From Hyunsoonleella aquatilis (GTDB lineage Bacteria; Bacteroidota; Bacteroidia; Flavobacteriales; Flavobacteriaceae): 64,000 nt of DNA. The stretch is from positions 682,001 to 746,000 of the forward strand of contig NZ_JACNMF010000001.1 of assembly GCF_014270105.1 (NCBI RefSeq), in the 5' to 3' direction. This document shows, one piece after another, positions 7,848-16,547 of this stretch; within the stretch, counting starts at the first letter, position 1; the number at the start of each line of letters is the position of its first letter. The notes beneath the pieces are model-generated. The model had not been told where the DNA came from. It ran no database searches and was given only the letters and a program-made list of their open reading frames with translations. The translations under genes were made by a program, and so were the position numbers.

Positions 7848-10007
7848 TTAAACCAAGCTTTGTTTATTCCAAAGTTCAAAATACTTCCCTTCTTTGGATA
7901 GTAGATTATTATGATTTCCATGCTCTACAATTGTTCCATTTTCCATAACCAAAATAGTATCTGTATTTGCTATAGTGCTTAATCTATGTGCAATTACGAT
8001 AATTGTTTTGCCATGTGATTTGAAATCTTCAATAACTCGTTTTACAATAGTTTCAGCATGCGTATCGAGAGCAGAGGTTGCTTCGTCCATTAATAATATT
8101 TCTGGATTTTTATATAAGGCTCTTGCAATGGAGATACGTTGTTTTTGCCCTCCAGATAGCATCGCTCCATTTTCTCCTATTTGAGTTTCAAAGCCATTGG
8201 GTAATTTTTCCACAAATTTAGTGATATCCAGTTTGTTGGATAATTCGATAATGCGCTTCATATCAGGAAAATTTTCCCCTAATGCAATATTTTCTATAAT
8301 CGTACCAGAAAATAAATTAAGCTGTTGGGGTATAACTCCAATAAGCTGTCTTAAACTTTTGTAATGAATATGCTTTAAATCGTAATCTCCAATATATATT
8401 TTACCTTCTTTAATAGGGTATAAATTTTGAAGTAATGCTATAAGTGTTGTTTTTCCACAACCACTTTCTCCAACAATTGCTGTTGTTTGTCCTTTTTTAA
8501 TGGCAACATTAAAATTGTTAAAAACCTCTGTTCTTGAACCATATCTAAATGACACATTTTCAAAAACAATATCTCCAAGATTTTCTTTGATAAGGTTGAT
8601 TTTATTCTCCGTTTCCTCACGTTCTAAATCCATAATTTCGAATAACCTGTCGGCCGCAATCAATGCATTTTGAACAGTTTTATTCATCCCAACCAAAGAG
8701 GTAACAGGAGATGTAAAATATCCAATAAGGGCATAAAATGAAAACAATTCACCTGTGGTAATCTCATTATCCAACACATAGCCAGAACCTATCCAAAGTA
8801 AAATAACAGTAAAAATTGATGCCAAAAACTGTGTTGAAGTTCCAGAGAAGATACCATTTAGTCCAGATTTATAAGTAGTAAATAATAGTTTTACAAATCG
8901 GTTTTCAGTTTTAATATTCGAAAATTCTTCTATACCAAACTCTTTAACAGTTCTTACGTGCGTAATGCTTTCCACCAGTTGTGTCTGAAGTTCTGCTGTG
9001 TTTTCCATGAGTTTACGTTCCACTTTTTTGTTAAATCGATTCATTAAATAATAAACGAAGATATAAAACGGAATAACCAATAAAATTACCAATGCCAATT
9101 TCCAGTAGTACGTAAACATTAGAGCAAACGCGAACACCACTATAAAAATATTTACCAGCATATCTATGGCTACGTTGTTTATAAAAGCACGAATTTTTAC
9201 TGCATCATTTATTCTTGAGGTAATTTCACCTATCTGCATGGTATCAAAAAAGCGTTGTGGTAACTGGAGCAAATGTTTGTAGTATCCCAAAATTAGTTTC
9301 GCATCTATCAACTGTCCTGTTTTAAGGACAAAAACGCTCTTTTTGCAGCCAATATAAGCCTGTAGTAAAATAACAGCAACCATAACGATACTTAACAGGT
9401 TTAGTAAATTTCGGTTTGCACCAACCAATACATAATCTGTTATTTTTTGAACATAAATAGACATGGCAAGACCAAGAATTGTAAAAACTATAGCTCCAAA
9501 AAGTGCTTGTATTAAAACGGTTTTATGAGGTTGTATTAAATCCCAAAAGCGTCTAAAGGCACTGGTTTTTTCGTTAACGTTTTTAAAATTATCATTTTTG
9601 GCGAATAATATTAAAACTCCTGTCCATGTTTTTTTAAAATCCTCATTACTATAGGTAACGAGTTTTCCATTTCCAGGGTCCATAACTTGGATGCTCTTTT
9701 TAGTTACTTTATAAATAACCACAAAATGTTGCAATTGTTTACCGACAACCACATGCGCAATAGCGGGTAAAGGTATTTTTGGTATTGAGTCTAAACCGCC
9801 TTTTACTCCTTTGGCCTTAAAACCCATTTTTTCTGCAGCTTCAATAATACCCAAAACATTTGTACCTCGTTTATCGGTACTAGCAAATTGCCGTATTCTA
9901 GCAATAGGTAAATTAATGCCAAAATGATTACCGATAGATGCTAAACACGCTGCTCCGCAATCTTTAATGTCATGTTGTTTTATTTTTATACTTGGCATTT
10001 TATACAT
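7848..10007 (-). CDS. Peptidase C39-containing ABC transporter (PCAT)
   Basis: A 719-residue peptide exporter that cleaves double-glycine leaders and pumps out the mature peptide. N-terminal C39 peptidase (about 1-130): oxyanion Gln11, catalytic Cys17 in DCGAAC, His94 in QHFVVIYK, Asp110 in VMDPGNGK, so the protease looks active. Membrane domain of six helices (about 155-440). ATPase domain: Walker A GESGCGKT (513-520), signature LSGGQ (617-621), Walker B LLMDE (638-642), H-loop His674. Start could be Met1 or Met4; both precede the C39 fold. It follows the HlyD gene by about 50 nt and sits between two GG-leader peptide genes, which are its obvious substrates. Confidence 0.96.
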   Translation of the reverse strand: MYKMPSIKIKQHDIKDCGAACLASIGNHFGINLPIARIRQFASTDKRGTNVLGIIEAAEKMGFKAKGVKGGLDSIPKIPLPAIAHVVVGKQLQHFVVIYKVTKKSIQVMDPGNGKLVTYSNEDFKKTWTGVLILFAKNDNFKNVNEKTSAFRRFWDLIQPHKTVLIQALFGAIVFTILGLAMSIYVQKITDYVLVGANRNLLNLLSIVMVAVILLQAYIGCKKSVFVLKTGQLIDAKLILGYYKHLLQLPQRFFDTMQIGEITSRINDAVKIRAFINNVAIDMLVNIFIVVFAFALMFTYYWKLALVILLVIPFYIFVYYLMNRFNKKVERKLMENTAELQTQLVESITHVRTVKEFGIEEFSNIKTENRFVKLLFTTYKSGLNGIFSGTSTQFLASIFTVILLWIGSGYVLDNEITTGELFSFYALIGYFTSPVTSLVGMNKTVQNALIAADRLFEIMDLEREETENKINLIKENLGDIVFENVSFRYGSRTEVFNNFNVAIKKGQTTAIVGESGCGKTTLIALLQNLYPIKEGKIYIGDYDLKHIHYKSLRQLIGVIPQQLNLFSGTIIENIALGENFPDMKRIIELSNKLDITKFVEKLPNGFETQIGENGAMLSGGQKQRISIARALYKNPEILLMDEATSALDTHAETIVKRVIEDFKSHGKTIIVIAHRLSTIANTDTILVMENGTIVEHGNHNNLLSKEGKYFELWNKQSLV

Positions 10008-10056
10008 TTAGAGTAGCGAATAACAATTTTTGAGTCCAGAGCTTTCATATAGCCTA

Positions 10057-11190
10057 CTAATCAAGGATTTTAGGGTTAAACCAATCATCTACCTTATCAA
10101 ATAGTAATTCATATAAACTTCTGCGTGTTATAAAATAGTGCGTGGTTAATGTCATACCTTTTGAAATATTGGTTTTATAACCATTTTTAAGTGTTAACTG
10201 TTTTGAGTTTAAGCTAGAGCGTACTTTAAAAAATGCGGAATTGTCTTGTATGGTTATATTTTTATCTATGTCTATGACCTTTCCCTCTAGCATTCCCCAT
10301 TGGTTATAGTTAAAGGCATCCAGTTGAAATTTTACATCCTGACCAATTTTTAACAAACCAATGTCTGTTGGAGAAACTGTGTTTTCTACGATTAAATTAC
10401 TGTTTGGAGAAATTGTTGCAATAATTTGTGAAGCGTTAACAAATGAGCCTACTTGCAAGCCTAACACATTTTCTAAAGTTCCAGATATAGGTGCAGTAAG
10501 CACGTAGTTGTTGCTCTCTGATATAAATTGCTCTTTTTTGCTCATAAGATTTCTTATTTGGGTTTCTATCTCACGTTTTTTAGATTGCCATTGTGCCCGT
10601 TGTTGTTTAATAAAGCTATTAAGCGCTTCCTTGGCGAATTTTAAACCGTACAAATAGGTTTCGTATTCTGATTGGGCAACAATTTGTTTTTTAAATAGCT
10701 GTTCGTAACGATTAAAGTTGATTTTTGCTTGTTGTACTTTGCTTACCAACTCTTGTTTCTGAAATAAATAGCGTTCATAGTCATCAATTATGATGTTATC
10801 CTTTATTAGTTTTGGTTTATTATTGATTAAATTTATGTAATCTATAAACTTTATTTCTGCTTGTTTTAACAAGGAATCATTAAGTGTTTTCTGTGCTTTT
10901 ATATTATCTGTGGTAATGATTAATAAGGTGTCTCCCTTGTAAACCTGTTGGTTATTTTTTAAACGAACTTGGGTTAGCTTACCACTAACAATACTAATTA
11001 ATGGGCTATTGTCTTGTTTTGCACGTATAATACCACGACTTTGTTTGCTAATATCTACTTTAATAATAGGCAAACATGCTAAAACACCAATAAGCGTTAT
11101 AACTACCAGTAAATAAATAGAAATGCTTTTGGTTGTGTTTTTAGCAATAAGGTTTTCGAGGTTGTGTATTGGATCCGAACTGAAGTTCAT
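10057..11190 (-). CDS. HlyD-family membrane fusion (adaptor) protein
   Basis: A 377-residue periplasmic adaptor: cytoplasmic N-terminus, one membrane helix (about 22-41), lipoyl-like half (about 62-95, IVSGKLTQVRLKNNQQVYKG), a long helical hairpin (about 97-225) and a second lipoyl half (about 231-255, TAPISGTLENVLGLQVGSFV), then beta-barrel domain. It would link the C39 exporter to an outer-membrane channel such as TolC, which is not encoded here. It is first in the exporter transcript, 278 nt downstream of peptide gene 2. Confidence 0.93.
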   Translation of the reverse strand: MNFSSDPIHNLENLIAKNTTKSISIYLLVVITLIGVLACLPIIKVDISKQSRGIIRAKQDNSPLISIVSGKLTQVRLKNNQQVYKGDTLLIITTDNIKAQKTLNDSLLKQAEIKFIDYINLINNKPKLIKDNIIIDDYERYLFQKQELVSKVQQAKINFNRYEQLFKKQIVAQSEYETYLYGLKFAKEALNSFIKQQRAQWQSKKREIETQIRNLMSKKEQFISESNNYVLTAPISGTLENVLGLQVGSFVNASQIIATISPNSNLIVENTVSPTDIGLLKIGQDVKFQLDAFNYNQWGMLEGKVIDIDKNITIQDNSAFFKVRSSLNSKQLTLKNGYKTNISKGMTLTTHYFITRRSLYELLFDKVDDWFNPKILD

Positions 11191-11384
11191 AGTTTTTTAA
11201 TGCAAATAAAGCGATAACAAGAAAAACTTTTTAGCTTTTATTTTTTAGCAATTTGATGTTGCATCTTAATATTATTAGATTTGTTTTAGTGTAATTTACT
11301 TAAAACTTATAACTGCGGTATCAGGTTGTATTAATTAAGAGAAATGATTAAAACAACATGCGCTCACTGATATAAACCATAAAC

Positions 11385-11424
11385 GTCTGACTTTAGTAAA
11401 TTTAATTACTTAAAAAAGTCAGAC
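11385..11424 (-). terminator. 3' hairpin of peptide module 2
   Basis: Same structure as in module 1: 10-bp stem GTCTGACTTT / AAAGTCAGAC with inner AGTAA / TTACT, 45 nt after the peptide stop and about 195 nt before hlyD. If it terminates partially it would set a high peptide-to-exporter ratio. No uridine tract follows on the minus strand. Confidence 0.55.
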
Positions 11425-11468
11425 ATTAGAAGCTTAATTCTTATGCTTAAGAAGTACGCGTATATATA

Positions 11469-11639
11469 CTATAAGTCGAGTATAACAAGTGGACTCAAAG
11501 CAAGGATCCAAGCATGACTGTTAGGATCTGTCATTACACCCCAATAACTCTCCCAAAGTGACGGTTGTTCAGTACCACCAGATATTTCCATTAATTCCTC
11601 AGTTTGCATTTCTTGCAAATTTAATTTTTGTAAATTCAT
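11469..11639 (-). CDS. Double-glycine leader peptide precursor 2 (bacteriocin-like)
   Basis: A 56-residue precursor starting at ATG 11637-11639; the frame upstream is closed by a TAA shortly before the repeats, so longer starts are unlikely. The leader is nearly identical to that of peptide 1 and ends ISGG, with Met at -12, Glu at -8 and Leu at -7. The predicted 34-residue core begins TEQPSLWESYWGVMTDPNSH and ends in a hydrophobic tail (LSPLVILDL). It has three Trp, no Cys and net charge about -4. It shares the pattern SLWxxYWxVMTDPxSHxW with peptide 1. Located directly upstream of the HlyD/C39 exporter genes on the same strand. Confidence 0.75.
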   Translation of the reverse strand: MNLQKLNLQEMQTEELMEISGGTEQPSLWESYWGVMTDPNSHAWILALSPLVILDL

Positions 11640-11802
11640 AAAATTTAAAATTTTTACGGCACCCAATATAAGTACCAAGTTATATAATATTATTTTGAAC
11701 GAATATACATAAAACATATTGAAAGAATATACGTAATGTTATTTTTAAGCGAAATATAATAGAAAAAATCTCACTTCTTTTATGACGCAAGATCTAACAT
11801 AG

Positions 11803-12220
11803 GTTTTTGAACCAATATTTATCTTTTTCGAAAAATGATATTTCATCAAAACTAGGGAAACTTTTATATTCAACGAATAAAATAATTAAGGCTTCATATA
11901 GCTAAATGATCCAAAGAAATATACTAGTAAGATTAATGCCTGATAAACTTAAATGCCAGAGGCCAAGCTTATTTATCTCTGTCATATTCATGACTACTAA
12001 ATCTGTACGAAACCATATTTTGAAAAAGAAATCAAGTTGTATAAAAGCTATGAACAGAATACAAACTTCGTTTGAAATTATAAACAATAGGGATGAACCC
12101 GATTATTAGTTTGCAAACTAAATATAAAAGAGAATTGTAGGTAAACAATCAATCACTACTAAGGAAATATTAATGTTGAAGCTATTTTATACTCTTAGTG
12201 GAAGCTAAGTTTTAAAGTAT
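11803..12220. other. Spacer with no supported gene
   Basis: About 420 bp. Two overlapping opposite frames of about 60 codons exist but both lack ATG or Bacteroidota-like start context and code for low-complexity residues; I do not accept them. The stretch separates the peptide cassette from the sigma factor gene and probably holds the upstream regulatory region of peptide 2. Confidence 0.5.
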
Positions 12221-12766
12221 CTATTTGTCTCTGATTACTTCAGTAAGTAATTTTTTCGCCCTAAGCAATTTCACCTTTACATTATTTATGGGCTCATCCA
12301 GTTCTTCCGAAATTTCCTTATAGCTTAACTCTTGAAAATAGCGCAGATTGATTACTTTCTGATAGTGCGGCTTTAGCTTCTTGATATCTCGCAGCAATTT
12401 GGCAAGATGTTGTTCCGTAATCAATTTATCTTCGGCGGATGGTGATTCGTCTAATATTTGAAGAACGGTTTTATCGTCTTTGGACATCACGTGTTTAATG
12501 GAATTTTTTTCCTTCCGCAATAAATCAATATGGATATTCTTTGAAATGGTAATCAGCCAGGTCTTGAAGGTATAATTTTCGTCAAAAGTTTCTATCCTGT
12601 CAAATGCCCGGGAAAAGGTTTGGATGGTTACGTCCTCGGCATCGTTTTCATTATGGATGCGCTTCAACTGAAACCCATAAACATGGTCCCAGTACAAATC
12701 CAGCAAGTAATTAAAGGCCTTTTGGTCGTTCTTTTTGGCGCGAGAGATCGCTTCGTTTATTTCCAA
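12221..12766 (-). CDS. RNA polymerase sigma-70 family (ECF) factor
   Basis: ECF sigma factor of about 181 residues. Region 2 is seen in DVTIQTFSRAFDRIETF and TFKTWLITISKNIHIDLLRK, and region 4 in YFQELSYKEISEELDEPINNVKVKLLRAKKLL. I choose TTG at 12764-12766 as start because the conserved protein begins there (LEINEAISRAKKNDQKAF) and because this TTG overlaps the stop region of the upstream glycosyltransferase gene, which suggests translational coupling. An ATG at 12850 in the same frame would add 28 residues without sigma similarity. No anti-sigma gene is adjacent. Confidence 0.85.
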   Translation of the reverse strand: MEINEAISRAKKNDQKAFNYLLDLYWDHVYGFQLKRIHNENDAEDVTIQTFSRAFDRIETFDENYTFKTWLITISKNIHIDLLRKEKNSIKHVMSKDDKTVLQILDESPSAEDKLITEQHLAKLLRDIKKLKPHYQKVINLRYFQELSYKEISEELDEPINNVKVKLLRAKKLLTEVIRDK

Positions 12767-13872
12767 TGGTTGGGCTTTGAAATGATATTTGTTATAAATA
12801 TAGCCATTTGAAAGATAATTAGGAAGATTTCCAGAAATGGTAGCATCCAAAGGACATCTTTTTCGCCTAATTTTTTTGTTGAGCCTATGTAAATTAGATA
12901 TTGGATACTTACTCTAAAAGCTATCAAGCCAATTACGAATTGCGGTAGATGGGATATGGCTAAAAGCAAAAAGGACAATACCCAAAATAGTACATTCGTG
13001 ATATAGAAAAGTGCCAGTGCAAATTTGTGTTCTTTTTTGTAGTAAGGTGCCGTAGAAATGTGCCGTCGTTTTTGAAGCGCCCAGTCCTTGAACGAAGTTT
13101 TAGGAGGCGAGGTGGTAAAACTGTTTGTTGAAATACAAATGGCTGTATTCGTTTTTGTGGACGACTGATTTACGAAAAGATCATCATCACCAGACCGAAT
13201 GTTCATATGCCCCATAAAACCTTTGGACTCAAAAAACTGGGTTTTGGTATAAGCCATATTTCTGCCTACCCCCATATAGGCGAATCCCATTTTGGCAAAC
13301 GAAAAATAGGAAATGGCCGTGGCCAGTGTTTCAAAACGAATCAACTTATTCAATAATGAATTTTTGATTTTCGAATAGGCACCATAGCCTAGGACAATGG
13401 ATTTTTCAGAGCTGAACTTGGAGGCCATTTCAGATATCCAGTGCTCTGAAACAGGTTGGCAATCCGCGTCGGTAAACAATAAAAGGCCGTGCTTTGAAGC
13501 TTTTATTCCTAATGTTAAAGGATATTTTTTATTGCCCCAAAAAGTTTCGACAGGTTTTACATCAACCACCTTAATTTTAGGATTGGAAGACGCAAAAGTT
13601 TTCATAACTTCTAGGGTGTCGTCCTTTGAGCCGTCATTTATTAAAACCACCTGAAAATCAGGATAGTTCTGCCTTAAAATAGATGGCAAAAATGTTTTAA
13701 GGTTATCCTCTTCGTTTTTGGCACAAATAATTACCGATACTGGAGTTTTTTGGGATGTTTTGTTGTTTTCAACTTTAAGGAAAGCAAACTTTCCGAAGAC
13801 ATACAGGTAATAAATGACTTGAATAAGTACAACGCCAATGAAGAAAAATAGCGCAAAATCCAGAAAAGTCAT
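12757..13872 (-). CDS. Family 2 glycosyltransferase, membrane-anchored
   Basis: A 371-residue GT2 enzyme: N-terminal membrane segment (about 5-27), GT-A fold with VSVIICAKNEEDN (45-57), NDGSKDD (79-85) and the metal-binding DADC (135-138), an ALQKRRH motif matching the QxxRW acceptor-site region, and C-terminal membrane helices (from about 285). It probably makes or extends a surface glycan; donor and acceptor are not deducible. It lies 3 nt downstream of the small membrane protein gene and overlaps the sigma factor gene, giving a three-gene unit. Confidence 0.9.
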   Translation of the reverse strand: MTFLDFALFFFIGVVLIQVIYYLYVFGKFAFLKVENNKTSQKTPVSVIICAKNEEDNLKTFLPSILRQNYPDFQVVLINDGSKDDTLEVMKTFASSNPKIKVVDVKPVETFWGNKKYPLTLGIKASKHGLLLFTDADCQPVSEHWISEMASKFSSEKSIVLGYGAYSKIKNSLLNKLIRFETLATAISYFSFAKMGFAYMGVGRNMAYTKTQFFESKGFMGHMNIRSGDDDLFVNQSSTKTNTAICISTNSFTTSPPKTSFKDWALQKRRHISTAPYYKKEHKFALALFYITNVLFWVLSFLLLAISHLPQFVIGLIAFRVSIQYLIYIGSTKKLGEKDVLWMLPFLEIFLIIFQMAIFITNIISKPNHWK

Positions 13873-13875
13873 TTA

Positions 13876-14082
13876 TTATTTTGAATGTTGTGGTTCGTTA
13901 CATTCGCTAAATTGATCTGGGGTTTTGCCACAAAATCCACAGGCTTCCCCCTCTTGATTTAACATGGGATTTTGACTGGCACAGGTACCGGCAAATTTCC
14001 CGTCTTTTTTTGCCCAGATTTTGATGGCTATGCCAGCAACACCAAGGCCCAAAAGCAGTAAAGTGATTAAGAGAAGTTTCAT
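13876..14082 (-). CDS. Small membrane protein with a C-terminal CxxC motif
   Basis: A 68-residue protein with one N-terminal membrane segment (KLLLITLLLLGLGVAGIAI) and a short soluble tail with four cysteines, two of them as CGFCGK, which could bind metal or be redox active. I start it at ATG 14080-14082; the longer TTG start is excluded because a TATCTTTG promoter element covers that stretch. Function unknown; it is the first gene of the unit with the GT2 and sigma factor genes. Confidence 0.75.
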   Translation of the reverse strand: MKLLLITLLLLGLGVAGIAIKIWAKKDGKFAGTCASQNPMLNQEGEACGFCGKTPDQFSECNEPQHSK

Positions 14083-14097
14083 GGAAAGTAATTTGTG

Positions 14098-14105
14098 CAA
14101 AGATA
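14098..14105 (-). promoter_or_regulatory. -7 promoter element TATCTTTG for small membrane protein / GT2 / sigma unit
   Basis: Minus-strand TATCTTTGCAC matches TAnnTTTG and lies 15 nt upstream of the ATG at 14082. It decides the start of the small protein gene. Confidence 0.65.
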
Positions 14106-14233
14106 CTGATTTTGTTAAAATTTATAAGAAATAGAATTCAATAATTATATTGTAGTGACCTTTATGTTTTTTAGGTGTCTCATTGTTAATGCCTTACATT
14201 TTTTAATACTAACCAATTAAATACATATCAATT

Positions 14234-14920
14234 ATGAAAAAATTATTTGCTGAATTTTTTGGAACGTTTTGGCTTGTTTTTGGAGGTTGTGGAAGTGCTA
14301 TTTTTGCAGCCGCTTTTCCTGAGGTGGGTATCGGTTTACTGGGAGTTTCCTTGGCGTTTGGACTTACTGTTTTAACCATGGCTTATGCCGTTGGACATGT
14401 TTCTGGAGCACATTTTAATCCAGCTGTATCCTTGGGACTTTGGGCTGGAGGGAAGTTTGAAGCCAAAGAGCTTGTCGGTTACATTATTGCCCAAGTTATT
14501 GGTGCCATTGCTGCGGCCGGAGTACTTTATTTGATAGTTTCTGGAAAAGGTGATTTTACAGGTATCGGCGGATTTGCCGCTAACGGCTACGGAGAATTGT
14601 CGCCTGGAGGTTATAGTTTGATGTCCGTGCTAATTACGGAGTTTGTACTCACGATGTTTTTTCTGTTGATAATTTTAGGGAGCACTTATCCAAAAGCACC
14701 AAAAGGTTTTGCAGGAATAGCCATTGGTTTGGCACTGACTTTAATTCACTTGATAAGCATCCCAATTTCAAATACTTCAGTGAATCCAGCCCGTTCCACA
14801 AGCCAAGCTTTGTTTGCAGGTGGTGATTTTACTGCACAATTATGGCTATTTTGGTTGGCGCCCATTGCCGGAGCAGTGGTGGCTGGCTTTATTCACAAAG
14901 CATTTTTCGATAAGACATAA
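14234..14920 (+). CDS. aqpZ: Aquaporin Z
   Basis: Water channel of 228 residues with six membrane helices and two half-helix NPA loops: NPAV at 62-65 and NPAR at 184-187. The selectivity-filter residues usual for water-specific channels (Phe in helix 1-2 region, His in [19 protein letters not shown], Arg after the second NPA) are present, so it is AqpZ-like and not a glycerol facilitator. Single gene, ended by a strong bidirectional terminator at 14958-14988. Confidence 0.96.
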   Translation: MKKLFAEFFGTFWLVFGGCGSAIFAAAFPEVGIGLLGVSLAFGLTVLTMAYAVGHVSGAHFNPAVSLGLWAGGKFEAKELVGYIIAQVIGAIAAAGVLYLIVSGKGDFTGIGGFAANGYGELSPGGYSLMSVLITEFVLTMFFLLIILGSTYPKAPKGFAGIAIGLALTLIHLISIPISNTSVNPARSTSQALFAGGDFTAQLWLFWLAPIAGAVVAGFIHKAFFDKT

Positions 14921-14957
14921 AAAAATAACCTTGAATAAGAGTTATTAATAGCGACGA

Positions 14958-14988
14958 AAAAGCCTCTTCTATTACAGAAGAGGCTTTT
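14958..14988. terminator. Bidirectional terminator between aqpZ and the anti-sigma gene
   Basis: 13-bp perfect stem AAAAGCCTCTTCT / AGAAGAGGCTTTT with a 5-nt loop, with A and T runs on either side, so it can act for both converging genes. Confidence 0.9.
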
Positions 14989-15020
14989 CAATTTTTGGAT
15001 GCTATTATTTATAATAACGT

Positions 15021-15809
15021 TTATTGCAAACTAATTTCTGCAACAGTATTTTCGACGGAAGCAATATGATTACCTCCTTTGGGCTCTATTGTGATATTCA
15101 ATTTAAGCGCATTTTCCGTAAACGGAATTCTTCTCAACTGCCTGTCAGATTCCGTTAAAATTCCTAAACTCACCATACGGTCCTGAAGTTCGGCCCAAAT
15201 TTGATAGCACTGTTCTTCAGGTAGTTGAGGTAGAGATACCACATCAATCATGGATGTTTTTTCCTTTGGATTGATATAGGCTACCGTTTTCAGGTTTCTG
15301 GCTCTATTGTTGCCCTGCATAATGTATTTATAAGTGTCAGGGTTATTTAGTTGCATAAACTGTTGCATCACCGCATCCAGCTTTTTATTGTTCATTTCAA
15401 TATCACTTCTTAAATCAAATATTTCATCAACCACCACCTGATTTTCGTCGTTCAGCTTTTGGTTTTGATTGTAAAACAAATAAGAAGTTCCCGCAAAAAT
15501 TAGCGCCGCAATACTGGCCGCCACACTAAATTGATACCATTTTTTATACCTTTTACTTGGCTTTAATGCTATTACAGGGGTGTCGTCCAACTCCTCTAAA
15601 ATATTGTCTAGAATGTTTTTAGGGGCTTCCACAGCACTGCTTTTGGCAACAATTTCCAAATTGTGCTGCAGGGTGTTGTAGGCATTCTGAACCTCTGGAT
15701 ATTTTGAAATGTAAGCTTCAACTTCCTGGGTTTCCATAAAGTTGGTGTTGCCTATCAGATATTTTTCCAAAAGGCCAGAATTCAAAAAAGTAGTTATTTT
15801 CTCATTCAT
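15021..15809 (-). CDS. Anti-sigma factor (RskA/anti-sigma-K type)
   Basis: A 262-residue protein with a cytoplasmic N-terminal region, one membrane helix (about 90-109, WYQFSVAASIAALIFAGTSYLF), a coiled-coil segment, and a C-terminal RskA-like domain with YINPKEKTSMIDVVSLPQLP and QCYQIWAELQ. It would hold the neighbouring ECF sigma factor inactive at the membrane. It starts 12 nt after the sigma gene stop. Confidence 0.9.
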   Translation of the reverse strand: MNEKITTFLNSGLLEKYLIGNTNFMETQEVEAYISKYPEVQNAYNTLQHNLEIVAKSSAVEAPKNILDNILEELDDTPVIALKPSKRYKKWYQFSVAASIAALIFAGTSYLFYNQNQKLNDENQVVVDEIFDLRSDIEMNNKKLDAVMQQFMQLNNPDTYKYIMQGNNRARNLKTVAYINPKEKTSMIDVVSLPQLPEEQCYQIWAELQDRMVSLGILTESDRQLRRIPFTENALKLNITIEPKGGNHIASVENTVAEISLQ

Positions 15810-15821
15810 GACTTGGTTTAA

Positions 15822-16352
15822 TTAAGGATCGTAAATCTTTTTCAATTCCCTCAATCCAATTTTTAATCTTGATTTTATTGTCCCCAACGGGATATCCAGT
15901 TCTTCACTAGCCTCCTGTTGTGTCATACCTTCAAAAAATAGTGCATTAATCACTATCTGATACTTCTCGTCCAAGCTGCCCAGATGCTTTTTTATATCCA
16001 TCACATCTTGGTTCAAAGAGTTCGTGGTAATCTTATATACGCTAGAACTTTCAATTTGGACTTCCTTTTCGGTTTTATTTTTCAAGGAACGCACTTTGTC
16101 AATGGCCGTATTATAGGTGATACGATAAAGCCAGGTGAACAATTTTGCCTTTTCAGGGTCGTATTTTTTGGCGTACCTCCAGATTTTTACAAAACTTTCC
16201 TGAAGCACGTCCTGCGCCGTATCATCATCCACAATAATTTTTTTCACCACACCGTATAGCGCATCCGCATAATACTCATATAGCAAAGAAATAGCGCGTT
16301 TATCGCTATTTTTAAGTAGCCCTACAATTTCTTTTTCTATGTCTGAAATCAA
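15822..16352 (-). CDS. ECF RNA polymerase sigma factor (SigK-like)
   Basis: A 176-residue ECF sigma factor. Region 2: LYEYYADALYGVVKKII and DVLQESFVKIWRYAKKYD; region 4: FFEGMTQQEASEELDIPLGTIKSRLKIGLRELKK. Paired with the downstream anti-sigma gene, as for SigK/RskA systems, and expected to respond to envelope or oxidative stress. Its own -7 element could not be located confidently in the 195-bp upstream spacer. Confidence 0.95.
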   Translation of the reverse strand: MISDIEKEIVGLLKNSDKRAISLLYEYYADALYGVVKKIIVDDDTAQDVLQESFVKIWRYAKKYDPEKAKLFTWLYRITYNTAIDKVRSLKNKTEKEVQIESSSVYKITTNSLNQDVMDIKKHLGSLDEKYQIVINALFFEGMTQQEASEELDIPLGTIKSRLKIGLRELKKIYDP

Positions 16353-16547
16353 TTTAGTTGGTGTTTTTCTATCAATTGATACTCAATAGGGTCAAAAGTA
16401 CATGAATTTTTTCATTTGAAAATTAACGAAAACCAAATGAAAAAATTACTTGGGCTTATAAAGCGCTTTCTGAAGTGGAACTAAATTTCTAATTTTTCTT
16501 TTTGAAAAAACTTAGTTTTCGCCGAAGAGATTTGCCGTTTTATTCTA

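Larger units (their letters stand above)
11369..11802 (-). repeat. Peptide module copy 2 (duplicate of 7169-7595)
   Basis: Imperfect direct copy of the module at 7169-7595, sharing the distal upstream block (around 11769-11802), the paired 24-nt TAYGTATATTC repeats (around 11690-11735), the leader codons and the 3' hairpin. Conservation of non-coding DNA over this length points to duplication of a whole expression unit and to a shared regulator. Confidence 0.8.

Noticed and set aside
11902-12109. Two overlapping opposite frames of about 60 codons
   Set aside because: No ATG with proper context, low-complexity residues and no neighbour logic; best seen as chance frames in AT-rich DNA.
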